Source: Parapedobacter defluvii (GTDB taxonomy: Bacteria; Bacteroidota; Bacteroidia; Sphingobacteriales; Sphingobacteriaceae). Taken from it: 64,000 bases of DNA. The number at the start of each line of letters is the position of its first letter. The first letter of the stretch is position 1. This document shows positions 25,738 to 35,336 of the stretch, in pieces. A program made the translations under genes and the position numbers. The stretch lies in assembly GCF_014642075.1 (NCBI RefSeq), contig NZ_BMIK01000008.1:1-64000 (forward strand). The letters run 5' to 3'. The notes under the pieces are model-generated. The model did no database searches, was not told the origin of the DNA, and worked only from the letters and a program-made list of their open reading frames with translations.

Positions 25738-26973
25738 ATGAAGATACACCTTAACAATTTCCTGCTGATGGGCTGTGTGATCGCCCTTTTTGTGCTTGCC
25801 TGTCAGCAACAGTCGACAGATCGGCGTAGAGCCCTGCGATTGACCCCGGCTTTTATTACCCAACAGCTTGACGACGCCGTTGCTCAGATAAAGGTATTAG
25901 CAGACCATGTGCCTGCTGACCGCATGCCGCGTACGTTTCAGGCCGACACGAGCGTCAGCTCGGATACCGAATGGTGGACGTCCGGTTTCTACCCCGGTTC
26001 ACTGCTATATTTATATGAATATTCTGGAGATGAGGCATTGTTGCAGTTAGCCAAAGACAAGCTGACCATACTTGAAAAAGAAAAGTACAACAAAGGGACC
26101 CACGACCTCGGCTTCATGTTATATTGCAGTTTTGGCAATGCCCTGCGGCTAACGGGCGACACAGCAGCCTATAAAGAAATATTACTCACTGGAGCCGAAT
26201 CGCTCATCAGTCGGTACAACCCCACGGTCAGGGCAATCCGCTCGTGGGAAGGATGGACCTATCCAGTCATCATCGATAACATGATGAACCTGGAATTCCT
26301 TACCCAAGCTTCCAAGCTCAGCGGAGATCCCAAATACCGCGACATTGCGATAACCCACGCCAATACCACCATCAAAAATCATTACCGCCCCGATTACAGC
26401 TCGTACCATGTGATCGATTATAATCCAGCGGATGGCGGCATTGTCGCAAAAAAGACGGCCCAAGGAGCTTTTGATGAATCAGTTTGGGCGCGCGGACAGG
26501 CTTGGGGACTGTATGGCTATGTAATGATGTACCGGGAGACCGGAGATAAAACTTACCTCGATTTTGCGGAAAACGTGGCGGCATTCATCCTCAACCATCC
26601 GAATATGCCGGATGACGGGGTTCCTTACTGGGACTTTGATGCACCTGACCTGCCTGACGAAAGCCCCTATGCTGCAGACTACAAAGCGAATCGGGACGCG
26701 TCTGCCGCTTCGATATTGGCGTCTGCATTGATCGAATTGAGTACGCATACAGCAGGTGAGACCAGTGCTCACTACCTGACCAAAGCAGAAAAAATAGTAG
26801 AAAGCCTCTCCAAGGCACCGTATAAAGCTGAAAGCGGCACCAACGGCGGTTTTATCCTAAAGCACAGCGTGGGATCCATTCCGCATGGCGGCGAAATTGA
26901 CGTGCCGCTTACCTATGCAGATTATTATTACATCGAAGCATTGATGCGGTATAAAAGGCTGTTGGAAGGATAG
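25738..26973 (+). CDS. Unsaturated glucuronyl hydrolase family (GH88) lipoprotein
   Basis: This (alpha/alpha)6-barrel hydrolase of about 411 residues is of the GH88 type. Family members hydrate the 4,5-double bond of unsaturated uronic acids, releasing them from oligosaccharides left by lyases. Visible features are the lipobox Cys near residue 23 (LFVLAC), DTEWWTSGFYPG, the catalytic-type THDLGFM, WARGQAWGLYG, and a GEIDVPLTYADYYYIEALMR C-terminus. The ATG at 25738 is preferred because it opens the lipoprotein signal. No polysaccharide lyase is present in the window, and the gene shares the LacI-type operator of the inositol locus. A uronic acid attached to inositol is one possible natural context, offered as an inference. 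Confidence 0.88.
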   Translation: MKIHLNNFLLMGCVIALFVLACQQQSTDRRRALRLTPAFITQQLDDAVAQIKVLADHVPADRMPRTFQADTSVSSDTEWWTSGFYPGSLLYLYEYSGDEALLQLAKDKLTILEKEKYNKGTHDLGFMLYCSFGNALRLTGDTAAYKEILLTGAESLISRYNPTVRAIRSWEGWTYPVIIDNMMNLEFLTQASKLSGDPKYRDIAITHANTTIKNHYRPDYSSYHVIDYNPADGGIVAKKTAQGAFDESVWARGQAWGLYGYVMMYRETGDKTYLDFAENVAAFILNHPNMPDDGVPYWDFDAPDLPDESPYAADYKANRDASAASILASALIELSTHTAGETSAHYLTKAEKIVESLSKAPYKAESGTNGGFILKHSVGSIPHGGEIDVPLTYADYYYIEALMRYKRLLEG

Positions 26974-27110
26974 CGGATACTCCTAATTTCCGTATCTGTG
27001 GTTTCGGTCTATGCGCAAGAGCAGCGCTGTACTCCATCCTATTGAAGCAGAAAGGGGTGCGTGCATAAAAAGGTGCGGGTACGGAAAATAAAAAAATAAT
27101 TCACTAAGTG

Positions 27111-27141
27111 TTTGATACTTAAAGTAAGTTTTCTATCTTTG
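27111..27141 (+). promoter_or_regulatory. Strong promoter of the ribosomal protein operon
   Basis: TTTG (27111-27114), a 19-nt spacer, then TATCTTTG (27134-27141) match the Bacteroidetes consensus in both elements. The gap 26974-27217 holds nothing else but the leader. Confidence 0.8.
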
Positions 27142-27173
27142 CCGTCCCTTTTGAGGGGATGGTATGTCTTGAG

Positions 27174-27191
27174 CGAAGCCCTACTGCTTCG
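27174..27191 (+). promoter_or_regulatory. Leader hairpin before rplC
   Basis: CGAAGC (27174-27179) and GCTTCG (27186-27191) form a 6-bp stem with a 6-nt loop in the roughly 70-nt leader. It is a possible regulatory site for a ribosomal protein; no known leader family was recognised. Confidence 0.35.
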
Positions 27192-27217
27192 ATGGACGTT
27201 AATAGAATAATAAAAAC

Positions 27218-27835
27218 ATGTCAGGAATTATTGGTAAAAAAGTAGGAATGACCAGCATTTACGACGCTGACGGGAAGAATATTCCCTGTACGGTAATCGA
27301 AGCTGGCCCGTGCGTGGTAACGCAGATACGCACGGAGGAAAAAGATGGCTATTCCGCTGTTCAGCTTGCTTTCGATGAAGCGAGAGAAAAGAACACTTCG
27401 GCTTCTTTAAAAGGGCACTTCGCCAAAGCGAAGACAACGCCTAAGCGTAAAATGGTAGAATTTAAAACCTTCCCTGAGGAAAAGCAGCTCGGTGATGTGG
27501 TAACGGTTTCCATTTTTGAAGAGGGCGACTACATTGACGTTGTCGGTACTTCGAAAGGAAAAGGTTTCCAAGGTGTTATGAAACGTCACGGTTTCGGTGG
27601 CGTGGGTGGAGCCACCCACGGTCAGCACAACCGCTTGCGTGCACCAGGTTCCTTGGGTGCTTCATCGTGGCCTTCACGTGTATTTAAAGGGACACGGATG
27701 GCTGGCCGTACAGGAGGTGACCGCGTGAAAGTTCAGAACCTGCAGGTACTGAAAGTTTACGAGGAGCAAAACCTGATCGTAGTCAGTGGTTCAATCCCTG
27801 GTGCCAAGGGTTCTTACGTAATCGTAGATAAATAA
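27218..27835 (+). CDS. rplC: 50S ribosomal protein L3
   Basis: uL3, 205 residues, binds near the 3' end of 23S rRNA and nucleates large-subunit assembly. [16 protein letters not shown] at the start and [20 protein letters not shown] near 130 are diagnostic. It is the first gene of the operon here; rpsJ, which usually precedes it, is not present upstream. Confidence 0.98.
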   Translation: MSGIIGKKVGMTSIYDADGKNIPCTVIEAGPCVVTQIRTEEKDGYSAVQLAFDEAREKNTSASLKGHFAKAKTTPKRKMVEFKTFPEEKQLGDVVTVSIFEEGDYIDVVGTSKGKGFQGVMKRHGFGGVGGATHGQHNRLRAPGSLGASSWPSRVFKGTRMAGRTGGDRVKVQNLQVLKVYEEQNLIVVSGSIPGAKGSYVIVDK

Positions 27836-27839
27836 GGAG

Positions 27840-28469
27840 ATGGAAGTTAACGTTTTAAATATATCAGGTAAAGAAACAGGTGCCAAGGTGCAACTTCCTG
27901 AAGCGATATTCGGGGTAGAACCCAATGATCATGCGATTTACTTGGACGTAAAGCAATACCTTGCCAATCAGCGTCAGGGTACACACAAATCCAAGCAACG
28001 TAACGAGATCGCAGGTTCAACCCGCAAACTGCACAAACAAAAAGGAACCGGCGGTGCCCGTGCAGGTAGTATTAAATCTCCGCTGTTCAACGGTGGTGGC
28101 CGTATCTTCGGACCACAGCCACGTGATTACAGCTTTAAGTTGAACAAAAAGCTAAAAGCGTTGGCCCGTAAATCGGCATTGAGCTACAAAGCCAAAGAGA
28201 ATAACATCGTCGTATTGGATGAGGTAAACTTTGATTCCGTCAAGACCAAAAATTACGTGAATCTGGTGAACAGCCTGAACGTAGCCAATGAAAAAACCTT
28301 GTTGGTTTTACCCGCTCAAGATAACAACGTTTATTTATCAAGCAGGAATCTGAAGAAAGCGAAAGTGATCGCTGCCAGTGAATTGAATACGTATGATGTA
28401 TTGAATGCAGGCAAGCTTTTGTTGACGACGGCTTCCGTTAAAACATTGGAGGAGGCATTTGCCAAGTAA
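27840..28469 (+). CDS. rplD: 50S ribosomal protein L4
   Basis: uL4, 209 residues, has the basic exit-tunnel loop ([20 protein letters not shown] at about 61-80). It lies 4 bp after rplC. In enterobacteria L4 represses its own operon; whether that holds here is unknown. A hairpin follows in the gap to rplW. Confidence 0.98.
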   Translation: MEVNVLNISGKETGAKVQLPEAIFGVEPNDHAIYLDVKQYLANQRQGTHKSKQRNEIAGSTRKLHKQKGTGGARAGSIKSPLFNGGGRIFGPQPRDYSFKLNKKLKALARKSALSYKAKENNIVVLDEVNFDSVKTKNYVNLVNSLNVANEKTLLVLPAQDNNVYLSSRNLKKAKVIAASELNTYDVLNAGKLLLTTASVKTLEEAFAK

Positions 28470-28470
28470 T

Positions 28471-28508
28471 ATGGAACCTGCAGGAGCAGCAGCTCATGCA
28501 AGCTCCAT
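28471..28508 (+). promoter_or_regulatory. Structured RNA in the rplD-rplW gap
   Basis: The outer stem ATGGA (28471-28475) pairs with TCCAT (28504-28508). After an internal loop, TGCA (28479-28482) pairs with TGCA (28497-28500), and GAGC (28484-28487) pairs with GCTC (28492-28495) around the tetraloop AGCA. It is a candidate ribosomal-protein binding site. Confidence 0.45.
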
Positions 28509-28533
28509 CGCCGTAGAAATAAAAAATATACAG

Positions 28534-28824
28534 ATGGAAATTATTAAAAAACCGGTCTTGACAGAGAAAGCGTCGCTGCTTACGGAAAAGCTGAACCGCT
28601 ATGCTTTCAAAGTAGATCACAGGGCCAATAAGATACAGATCAAGCAGGCTGTGGAGCAAATGTTCGGTGTGACCGTATTGGCTGTAAATACCATGGTGGT
28701 ATCCGGTAAAGCAAAAAGCCGCTATACCAAAGCAGGGTTTGTGTCTGGCAGAACGCCGAAATACAAGAAAGCTGTCATTACAATTAAAGACGGCGAAACG
28801 ATTGACTTTTACAGTACTATATAA
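28534..28824 (+). CDS. rplW: 50S ribosomal protein L23
   Basis: uL23, 96 residues, sits at the peptide exit and docks the signal recognition particle and trigger factor. MEIIKKPVLTEKAS is the family start, so the ATG at 28534 is preferred over the longer frame from 28459, whose extra 25 residues are low-complexity and coincide with the hairpin. Confidence 0.97.
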   Translation: MEIIKKPVLTEKASLLTEKLNRYAFKVDHRANKIQIKQAVEQMFGVTVLAVNTMVVSGKAKSRYTKAGFVSGRTPKYKKAVITIKDGETIDFYSTI

Positions 28825-28830
28825 TAAGAG

Positions 28831-29654
28831 ATGGCAGTTAAAAGATTTAAACCGGTTACCCCTGGTACTCGCTTCCGCGTAGGAGGTGATTATTCGGATA
28901 TCACCACCAACGTTCCGGAAAAGTCGTTGGTCGTGAAGATCAAGAAGTCAGGCGGTAGGAATAACTCCGGTAAAATGACTATGCGTTACCTCGGTGGGGG
29001 CCACAAGAAGGCATACCGATTGATTGATTTTAAACGCGATAAAAAAGATATCCCCGCAAAAGTTGCCACGATAGAGTACGATCCCAACCGGACAGCGCGG
29101 ATTGCGTTGTTGCATTATGTAGACGGTGAGAAACGTTACATCTTGGCACCGGAAGGATTGAAAGTAGGGCAAACCATCGTGTCAGGCGATGCGGTGGCAC
29201 CCGAGATTGGCAATACCTTGCCTTTACAGAACATCCCCTTGGGTTCGATCATTCACAACATCGAATTGAATCCGGGACAGGGCGGTTCCATTGCTCGGAG
29301 TGCAGGCACGTATGCCCAGCTTTCTGCTCGTGATGGTAAGTATGCCATTATTAAATTGCCTTCCGGTGAAAGCCGCATGATACTGGCTACGTGTTTGGCA
29401 ACCATTGGTTCAGTATCCAACGCTGAGAAAGCAAATGAAGTATTGGGTAAGGCAGGGCGGAAACGCTGGTTAGGCCGTCGCCCGCGCGTACGTGGTGTAG
29501 CGATGAACCCGGTAGATCACCCCATGGGTGGCGGTGAAGGCCGTGCATCGGGAGGTCACCCACGCTCACGTAAAGGGTTGTTGGCGAAAGGTTACAAAAC
29601 CCGCAGTAAAAAGAAAACATCGAATCGTTACATCATTGAGAGAAGGAAGAAATA

Positions 29655-29655
<1 letters not shown>
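28831..29655 (+). CDS. rplB: 50S ribosomal protein L2
   Basis: uL2, 274 residues, lies near the peptidyl-transferase centre. The motif [17 protein letters not shown] near 221-237 contains the conserved histidine. It overlaps rpsS by one base. Confidence 0.98.
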
Positions 29656-29921
<266 letters not shown>

Positions 29922-29928
29922 TTAGGCA

Positions 29929-30363
29929 ATGGAAGCAACACGAAAACTGAAAAAGTCTGTTATCATCAAACAGCGCAAAGAGCAGGAAAAGGCTCAGGTA
30001 GGAGGAGCTTCTACTGCCAAATTAGTAAACTGCCCTACTTCACCGCGCAAAATGCGTTTGGTAGTGGATCTGATACGTGGTGAAAAGGTTGAAAATGCCC
30101 TTTTTATCTTGAAACACACCAACAAAGAAGCCGCAATACGTGTCGAAAAACTTTTATTGTCGGCCATCAAGAATTGGGAAGCAAAGAATGAAGACAAATC
30201 TGTAGAAGATAGCGGATTGTTTGTGAAAGAAGTATTTGTGGATGGCGGCCGTCAATTGAAGCGATTGCGTCCGGCTCCCCAGGGGCGCGGATACCGTATC
30301 CGTAAACGCTCAAACCACGTGACGTTGGTGGTAGATAGCAAAAACAACGTAGCACAAAACTAA
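29929..30363 (+). CDS. rplV: 50S ribosomal protein L22
   Basis: uL22, 144 residues, lines the exit tunnel. [15 protein letters not shown] and the [17 protein letters not shown] hairpin are diagnostic. It is longer than the 110-residue enterobacterial protein because of an N-terminal basic extension (about 1-30). Confidence 0.97.
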   Translation: MEATRKLKKSVIIKQRKEQEKAQVGGASTAKLVNCPTSPRKMRLVVDLIRGEKVENALFILKHTNKEAAIRVEKLLLSAIKNWEAKNEDKSVEDSGLFVKEVFVDGGRQLKRLRPAPQGRGYRIRKRSNHVTLVVDSKNNVAQN

Positions 30364-30373
30364 TTTATCAGTA

Positions 30374-31198
30374 ATGGGACAAAAAGCAAATCCAATAGGT
30401 AACAGATTAGGAATCATCAAAGGTTGGGATTCCAATTGGTTCGGAGGCAAGAACTATTCCGATAAATTAGTGGAGGACGAAAAGATCAGGAAATACCTGT
30501 CGGTCCGTATTGCTAAGGGCGGTGTAGCCAAGGTGGTTATTGAGCGTACGTTGAAGCGCATCACAGTCACCATTCATACAGCTCGCCCGGGTATCGTCAT
30601 CGGCAAGGGTGGTCAGGAAGTGGACAAGATCAAAGAAGAGTTAAAGAAATTGACCAAAAAGGATGTTCAGATCAACATATTTGAGATCAAGCGTCCGGAA
30701 CTTGAAGCCCATTTAGTTGCAGAGGGAGTCGCCAAACAACTCGAGGCCCGGATTTCATTCCGCCGTGCCATGAAAACAGCGATTGCTTCTACGATGCGTA
30801 TGGGTGCAGAGGGTATCAAGATCATGTGTTCAGGTCGTTTGGGCGGTGCTGAAATGGCTCGCACCGAGCAATACAAAGAAGGTCGGATTCCATTGCACAC
30901 GTTCCGTGCGGACATCGACTATGCCTTGGTTGAAGCGTTGACCACGTACGGCAAGATCGGTGTGAAAGTATGGATCTGCAAAGGTGAAGTGTATGGCAAA
31001 CGGGATTTGTCACCCAACGTTGGGCAGACGTCCGGTTTGAAAACACGGAACGAGGGTGCTCCGGGAGATTTCCGTGGAGAAGGCCGCCGTGGAGGATCGA
31101 ACGACCGCAGAGGAGGTGACCGTCGTAGTGGTGGTGATCAACGCCGTGGTGGTGGTCATGGTCAAAACCGTGGTGGCAACCGTGGAGGAAGTAGGTAG
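30374..31198 (+). CDS. rpsC: 30S ribosomal protein S3
   Basis: uS3, 274 residues, lies at the mRNA entry site. The KH-domain loop [11 protein letters not shown] is at about 70-80, with [14 protein letters not shown] at the N-terminus. The C-terminal 50 residues or so are an Arg/Gly-rich tail ([18 protein letters not shown]) longer than in E. coli, probably an extra RNA-binding extension. Confidence 0.97.
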   Translation: MGQKANPIGNRLGIIKGWDSNWFGGKNYSDKLVEDEKIRKYLSVRIAKGGVAKVVIERTLKRITVTIHTARPGIVIGKGGQEVDKIKEELKKLTKKDVQINIFEIKRPELEAHLVAEGVAKQLEARISFRRAMKTAIASTMRMGAEGIKIMCSGRLGGAEMARTEQYKEGRIPLHTFRADIDYALVEALTTYGKIGVKVWICKGEVYGKRDLSPNVGQTSGLKTRNEGAPGDFRGEGRRGGSNDRRGGDRRSGGDQRRGGGHGQNRGGNRGGSR

Positions 31199-31241
31199 TT
31201 TAACAATCAGTTCCAGTTTGGGAATTTTATAAGATACGAAC

Positions 31242-31664
31242 ATGTTACAGCCAAAAAGAACAAAGTTCAGGAAGATGCAGAAGGGCCGGATGAAGGGCAA
31301 CGCTACCCGTGGGGCAGAGTTGGCATTCGGTTCATTCGGTATCAAATCTATGGAGCCGGCCTGGATTACCAGTCGTCAGATTGAGGCGGCCCGTATTGCA
31401 GTGACGCGCTATATGAAACGTGAGGGGCAAGTGTGGATCCGTGTGTTTCCGGATAAGCCGGTGACGAAGAAGCCTGCCGAAGTGCGGATGGGTAAAGGTA
31501 AAGGTGCGCCCGAATATTGGGTAGCCGTAGTGCGTCCGGGTCGTATGCTGTTTGAAGCAGAAGGAGTGCCTTTAGAGGTGGCTAAAGAAGCCCTGCGTCT
31601 CGCCGCCCAGAAGCTGCCGGTACAAACGAAGTTTGTAATTCGTAGAGATTACGAACAAGCATAA
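31242..31664 (+). CDS. rplP: 50S ribosomal protein L16
   Basis: uL16, 140 residues, contacts the A-site tRNA elbow. [19 protein letters not shown] and [14 protein letters not shown] are family signatures. It is followed by a 113-bp structured gap before rpmC. Confidence 0.98.
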   Translation: MLQPKRTKFRKMQKGRMKGNATRGAELAFGSFGIKSMEPAWITSRQIEAARIAVTRYMKREGQVWIRVFPDKPVTKKPAEVRMGKGKGAPEYWVAVVRPGRMLFEAEGVPLEVAKEALRLAAQKLPVQTKFVIRRDYEQA

Positions 31665-31677
31665 AAGTAGCTGGCGC

Positions 31678-31756
31678 TGCTTATCATTGGTCTTGCCGCC
31701 GTTACCGGCAAGCCGCCATGAGGGATTGAACCATGGAAGTACGCTGATGATAGGTA
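31678..31756 (+). promoter_or_regulatory. Three-stem RNA candidate in the rplP-rpmC gap
   Basis: The closing stem 31678-31687 pairs with 31747-31756 (10 pairs, two G-U, core TATCAT/ATGATA). Inside are CTTGCCG (31692-31698) with CGGCAAG (31706-31712), loop 7 nt, and CCATG (31716-31720) with CATGG (31732-31736), loop 11 nt. The layout is a three-way junction ending about 20 nt before the rpmC start. Confidence 0.5.
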
Positions 31757-31777
31757 TCCAGTATAATTGTAATAAAA

Positions 31778-32011
31778 ATGAAAAATTCAGAAATCGTAGA
31801 ATTATCAATGGAGGATTTAGTGGCCCGGATCGCTGAAGAGAAGGCCGCCCTCACGAAATTGAAATTTGCACATGCTGTTTCAGCGATAGAGAATCCGAAT
31901 CGGATTAAATATACGCGCAAGACCATCGCGCGTCTATTGACTGAGTTGACCAAGCGCAAGAACGCTGAAAAGGCGGCCAGCGCAGCAAATGAAACAGCCG
32001 CTGAGGCATAA
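31778..32011 (+). CDS. rpmC: 50S ribosomal protein L29
   Basis: uL29, 77 residues, a two-helix protein next to L23 at the exit site. [20 protein letters not shown] starts the first helix; [17 protein letters not shown] is the conserved second. An Ala/Glu-rich tail extends it slightly. Confidence 0.95.
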   Translation: MKNSEIVELSMEDLVARIAEEKAALTKLKFAHAVSAIENPNRIKYTRKTIARLLTELTKRKNAEKAASAANETAAEA

Positions 32012-32025
32012 AAATCAAAGTCGAA

Positions 32026-32280
32026 ATGGAAAGAAATTTAAGAAAAACAAGAATCGGCTTGGTAGTGAGCAACAAAATGGACAAGTCCATTGTGGTGGCT
32101 GTTGAACGGAAAGTGAAACACCCCATTTATGGTAAGTTCGTAAAGAAGACTACCAAATTTAAAGCTCACGACGAAGAGAACACCTGCGGTATCGGCGATA
32201 CGGTGTTGATCATGGAAACACGTCCGTTGAGTAAAACCAAAAATTGGCGTTTAGTAGAAATTTTAGAAAGGGCTAAGTAA
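32026..32280 (+). CDS. rpsQ: 30S ribosomal protein S17
   Basis: uS17, 84 residues, OB-fold protein binding 16S rRNA helix 11. [20 protein letters not shown] and the [18 protein letters not shown] ending are diagnostic. Confidence 0.97.
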   Translation: MERNLRKTRIGLVVSNKMDKSIVVAVERKVKHPIYGKFVKKTTKFKAHDEENTCGIGDTVLIMETRPLSKTKNWRLVEILERAK

Positions 32281-32281
32281 C

Positions 32282-32650
32282 ATGGTACAGCAGGAATCAA
32301 GACTCAATGTAGCCGATAATAGCGGAGCTAAAGAAGTATTAGTGATTCGCGTATTAGGCGGTACCGGCAAGCGTTATGCATCGATCGGAGATAAGATCGT
32401 TGTTACCGTGAAAAGTGCTTTGCCCGCTGGAAACGTAAAGAAAGGTACGGTTTCCAAAGCAGTGGTTGTCAGAACGAAAAAGGAGATCCGCCGCAAAGAC
32501 GGTTCCTATATCCGTTTCGATGACAATGCCGCTGTATTATTAAATAATCAGGATGAACCCCGCGGTACACGTATCTTCGGCCCAGTAGCACGGGAATTGC
32601 GTGAAAAGCAGTTCATGAAAATTGTATCATTAGCACCGGAGGTATTATAA
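32282..32650 (+). CDS. rplN: 50S ribosomal protein L14
   Basis: uL14, 122 residues, forms an intersubunit bridge. [19 protein letters not shown] and the C-terminal [12 protein letters not shown] are family signatures. It starts 1 bp after rpsQ. Confidence 0.98.
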   Translation: MVQQESRLNVADNSGAKEVLVIRVLGGTGKRYASIGDKIVVTVKSALPAGNVKKGTVSKAVVVRTKKEIRRKDGSYIRFDDNAAVLLNNQDEPRGTRIFGPVARELREKQFMKIVSLAPEVL

Positions 32651-32652
32651 TC

Positions 32653-33003
32653 ATGGGACAGACAAAGACATCGACACATAAGATTAAAATCCGTACGGGA
32701 GATTTGGTAAAAGTGCTTTCGGGCAATTCCAAAGGAGCTCAGGGCAAAGTACTTGAAGTATTGAGAGCCGAAAACAGAGCGATTGTGGAGGGGGTGAACA
32801 TTGTGAAGAAGCACGCCAAGCCCAGTGCGGCGAATCCTAACGGTGGAATTCTGGAGAAAGAAGCTCCTATTCATATTTCTAACCTTGCTTTGATCGATCC
32901 GAAAGGTGGAAAGCCTACACGCGTAGGACGCAAAGTGGTTGAAGTAAATGGTAAGAAGAAAATTGTTCGCGTTGCGAAAAAATCAGGGGAGGTGATTGAC
33001 TAA
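32653..33003 (+). CDS. rplX: 50S ribosomal protein L24
   Basis: uL24, 116 residues, assembly initiator with a KOW motif ([20 protein letters not shown] at about 11-30). Its stop overlaps the rplE start (TAATG). Confidence 0.97.
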   Translation: MGQTKTSTHKIKIRTGDLVKVLSGNSKGAQGKVLEVLRAENRAIVEGVNIVKKHAKPSAANPNGGILEKEAPIHISNLALIDPKGGKPTRVGRKVVEVNGKKKIVRVAKKSGEVID

Positions 33004-33572
33004 TGACATATATACCAAGACTAAAAGTTAAGTATAAGGACGAAATCCGTACGGCGCTGAAAGAGAAATTTCAGTATAAGAGCGTCATGCAGGTTCCGAA
33101 ACTGGAGAAAATTTCAGTAAGCCAGGGAATCGGTGCCGCCACTGCGGATAAGAAATTAATCGACAATGCCATCAACGAAATGACGTTGATCACCGGGCAG
33201 AAGGCTGTGGCAACACGGTCAAAGAAAGATGTATCCAATTTTAAACTCCGCAAGGGGATGCCGATTGGTGTACGTGTAACCCTTCGTGACAGCAAAATGT
33301 ATGAGTTTTTGGATCGGTTAGTGGCGGTAGCGCTGCCCCGTATCCGTGATTTCCGTGGCATCAACGACAAAGGCTTTGACGGTAGGGGTAATTATACGTT
33401 GGGTATTACTGAACAGATTATTTTCCCGGAAATCGATATTGATAAAATCAATAAAATTCAGGGAATGGATATTACCTTTGTAACCAGTGCAAAGACCGAT
33501 GTGGAAGCATTGGAGTTGTTGAAGCAGTTTGGGTTACCGTTCAAAAATCAAAATACGACAGCAAATGGCTAA
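33003..33572 (+). CDS. rplE: 50S ribosomal protein L5
   Basis: uL5, 189 residues, binds 5S r[23 protein letters not shown] and [10 protein letters not shown] are diagnostic. It overlaps rpsN by 8 nt. Confidence 0.98.
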   Translation: MTYIPRLKVKYKDEIRTALKEKFQYKSVMQVPKLEKISVSQGIGAATADKKLIDNAINEMTLITGQKAVATRSKKDVSNFKLRKGMPIGVRVTLRDSKMYEFLDRLVAVALPRIRDFRGINDKGFDGRGNYTLGITEQIIFPEIDIDKINKIQGMDITFVTSAKTDVEALELLKQFGLPFKNQNTTANG

Positions 33573-33834
33573 AGAAGGAATTAAAGCACGGGAAATCAAA
33601 CGTGCTAAATTGGTGGCAAAATATGCTGAAAAGCGTGCGGCTTTAAAGGCAGCCGGAGATTATGCAGCACTTGATAAGTTGCCAAAGAATGCGTCGCCGG
33701 TTCGTCTGCACAACCGTTGCAAATTGACAGGACGCCCCAAGGGTTACATGCGCCAATTTGGTATTTCACGGGTGACTTTCCGCGAAATGGCGGTAGCCGG
33801 CAAGATACCGGGTGTAAAAAAGGCCTCTTGGTAG
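33565..33834 (+). CDS. rpsN: 30S ribosomal protein S14 (long, zinc-free form)
   Basis: uS14, 89 residues, the long type lacking the four-cysteine zinc motif (only [15 protein letters not shown]). The ATG at 33565 ([13 protein letters not shown]) is the family start; the longer frame from 33529 runs inside rplE. Confidence 0.97.
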   Translation: MAKEGIKAREIKRAKLVAKYAEKRAALKAAGDYAALDKLPKNASPVRLHNRCKLTGRPKGYMRQFGISRVTFREMAVAGKIPGVKKASW

Positions 33835-33839
33835 TTTGG

Positions 33840-33895
33840 TGATCGGTGATTAGTGATCGGTGATTAGTGATCGGTGACCGGTAGTCAGTGATGAG
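33840..33895. repeat. 14-bp tandem repeat in the rpsN-rpsH gap
   Basis: TGATCGGTGATTAG occurs twice without change (33840-33853, 33854-33867), then as TGATCGGTGACCGG (33868-33881) and a more diverged fourth unit (33882-33895). It starts 6 bp after the rpsN stop. The rest of the 157-bp gap has no gene. Confidence 0.85.
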
Positions 33896-33991
33896 TAGCG
33901 CCGCGTGAAGCATAAATTAGAATTTTAACCGATAGCAGGTCCGGAAGCCAAGGTGGCAGTAGGAAACCGTTATCACAAATGAAAATCATAG

Positions 33992-34390
33992 ATGAATACA
34001 GATCCAATAGCGGATTATCTTACCCGAATAAGGAATGCCATTAAGGCCAACCATAGGGTTGTGGAAATTCCTGCATCAAACCTTAAGAAAGAGATCACGA
34101 AAGTGCTCTTCGACAAAGGTTACATTTCCAATTACAAGTTTGACGATGATACCGTACAGGGAACCATCAAGATCGCATTGAAATATAATCCGGTCAGCAA
34201 AGTTTCGGCTATCCGTACCTTAAAGCGGGTAAGCAAGCCGGGCCTCAGGAAATATGCGGGAGTGGACAATATGCCACGGGTATTGAATGGTTTGGGAATC
34301 GCCATCCTTTCTACTTCGAAAGGAATCATGACCGACAAGGAAGCACGTCTTCAAAATGTCGGTGGCGAAGTATTATGTTACGTATATTAA
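33992..34390 (+). CDS. rpsH: 30S ribosomal protein S8
   Basis: uS8, 132 residues, central-domain assembly protein and spc-operon repressor in E. coli. [19 protein letters not shown] and [19 protein letters not shown] are diagnostic. Confidence 0.98.
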   Translation: MNTDPIADYLTRIRNAIKANHRVVEIPASNLKKEITKVLFDKGYISNYKFDDDTVQGTIKIALKYNPVSKVSAIRTLKRVSKPGLRKYAGVDNMPRVLNGLGIAILSTSKGIMTDKEARLQNVGGEVLCYVY

Positions 34391-34408
34391 TCAGGAGGAA
34401 GAGACGAC

Positions 34409-34966
34409 ATGTCAAGAATTGGAAAAGCACCGATCGCCATACCGGCAGGAGTGACGATCACGGTGTCTGATAAAAATCTAGTAACCATTAAGGGACCTAA
34501 AGGTGAGTTGACCCAGCAGGTAGATGGTGACATTACGGTGACGCAGGAAGACGGGCAGCTATTGGTAAAACGCCCTACAGACCAGAAGCGGCACAAAGCG
34601 TTGCACGGATTATATCGTTCGCTTCTGAACAACATGGTTGTTGGCGTGACCGAGGGGTACAAGACCACCCAAGAGTTGGTAGGTGTGGGATACCGTGCAA
34701 ATGCACAGGGAAGTACGTTGGATTTGACACTTGGTTTTTCGCACCAGGTGGTATTGATTCTGCCCAAAGAGGTGAAGGTTTCCACCACTGCGGAAAAAGG
34801 GAAGAACCCAACCATTACGTTGGAATCCATTGACAAGCAGCTGTTAGGTCAAGTTGCCGCGAAAATCCGGTCATTGCGTGCACCGGAACCGTATAAAGGA
34901 AAAGGTATTAAATTTGCTGGTGAGCAATTGCGCCGGAAAGCAGGTAAATCAGCAGCTAAAAAATAA
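34409..34966 (+). CDS. rplF: 50S ribosomal protein L6
   Basis: uL6, 185 residues, near the factor-binding site. MSRIGKAPIAIPAGVTI and the C-terminal EPYKGKGIKFAGEQLRRKAG are diagnostic. Confidence 0.98.
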   Translation: MSRIGKAPIAIPAGVTITVSDKNLVTIKGPKGELTQQVDGDITVTQEDGQLLVKRPTDQKRHKALHGLYRSLLNNMVVGVTEGYKTTQELVGVGYRANAQGSTLDLTLGFSHQVVLILPKEVKVSTTAEKGKNPTITLESIDKQLLGQVAAKIRSLRAPEPYKGKGIKFAGEQLRRKAGKSAAKK

Positions 34967-34972
34967 TTCATC

Positions 34973-35326
34973 ATGGCAGGAACAAAAGTATCGCGTAGGG
35001 ATCGCATAAAAAGAGGGATCAGGAAGCGCCTGTCCGGTTCTTCGGAGCGTCCGCGTTTGTCTGTATACAGGAGTAACAAGGGTATCTATGCACAGGTAAT
35101 TGATGATAAAGCCGGTGTAACGTTGGTCTCTGCATCGTCGTTAACCAAGGATTTTTCCGCATCAGGTACCAAAGTGGAACAGTCTAAGGCAGTAGGGAAG
35201 CTGATTGCTGAAAAGGCATTGGCAGCAGGGATTAGTAAAGTAGTGTTTGACCGTAATGGGTATTTGTACCATGGTCGCGTGAAATCGCTTGCCGAAGGTG
35301 CCCGGGAAGCAGGTTTGGATTTTTAA
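34973..35326 (+). CDS. rplR: 50S ribosomal protein L18
   Basis: uL18, 117 residues, 5S rRNA binder. [20 protein letters not shown] and [20 protein letters not shown] are diagnostic. Confidence 0.97.
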   Translation: MAGTKVSRRDRIKRGIRKRLSGSSERPRLSVYRSNKGIYAQVIDDKAGVTLVSASSLTKDFSASGTKVEQSKAVGKLIAEKALAAGISKVVFDRNGYLYHGRVKSLAEGAREAGLDF

Positions 35327-35336
35327 TATCGAAAAC

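Noticed and set aside
33840-33895. Possible CRISPR array
   Set aside because: The 14-bp units are directly adjacent with no unique spacers and there are no cas genes.
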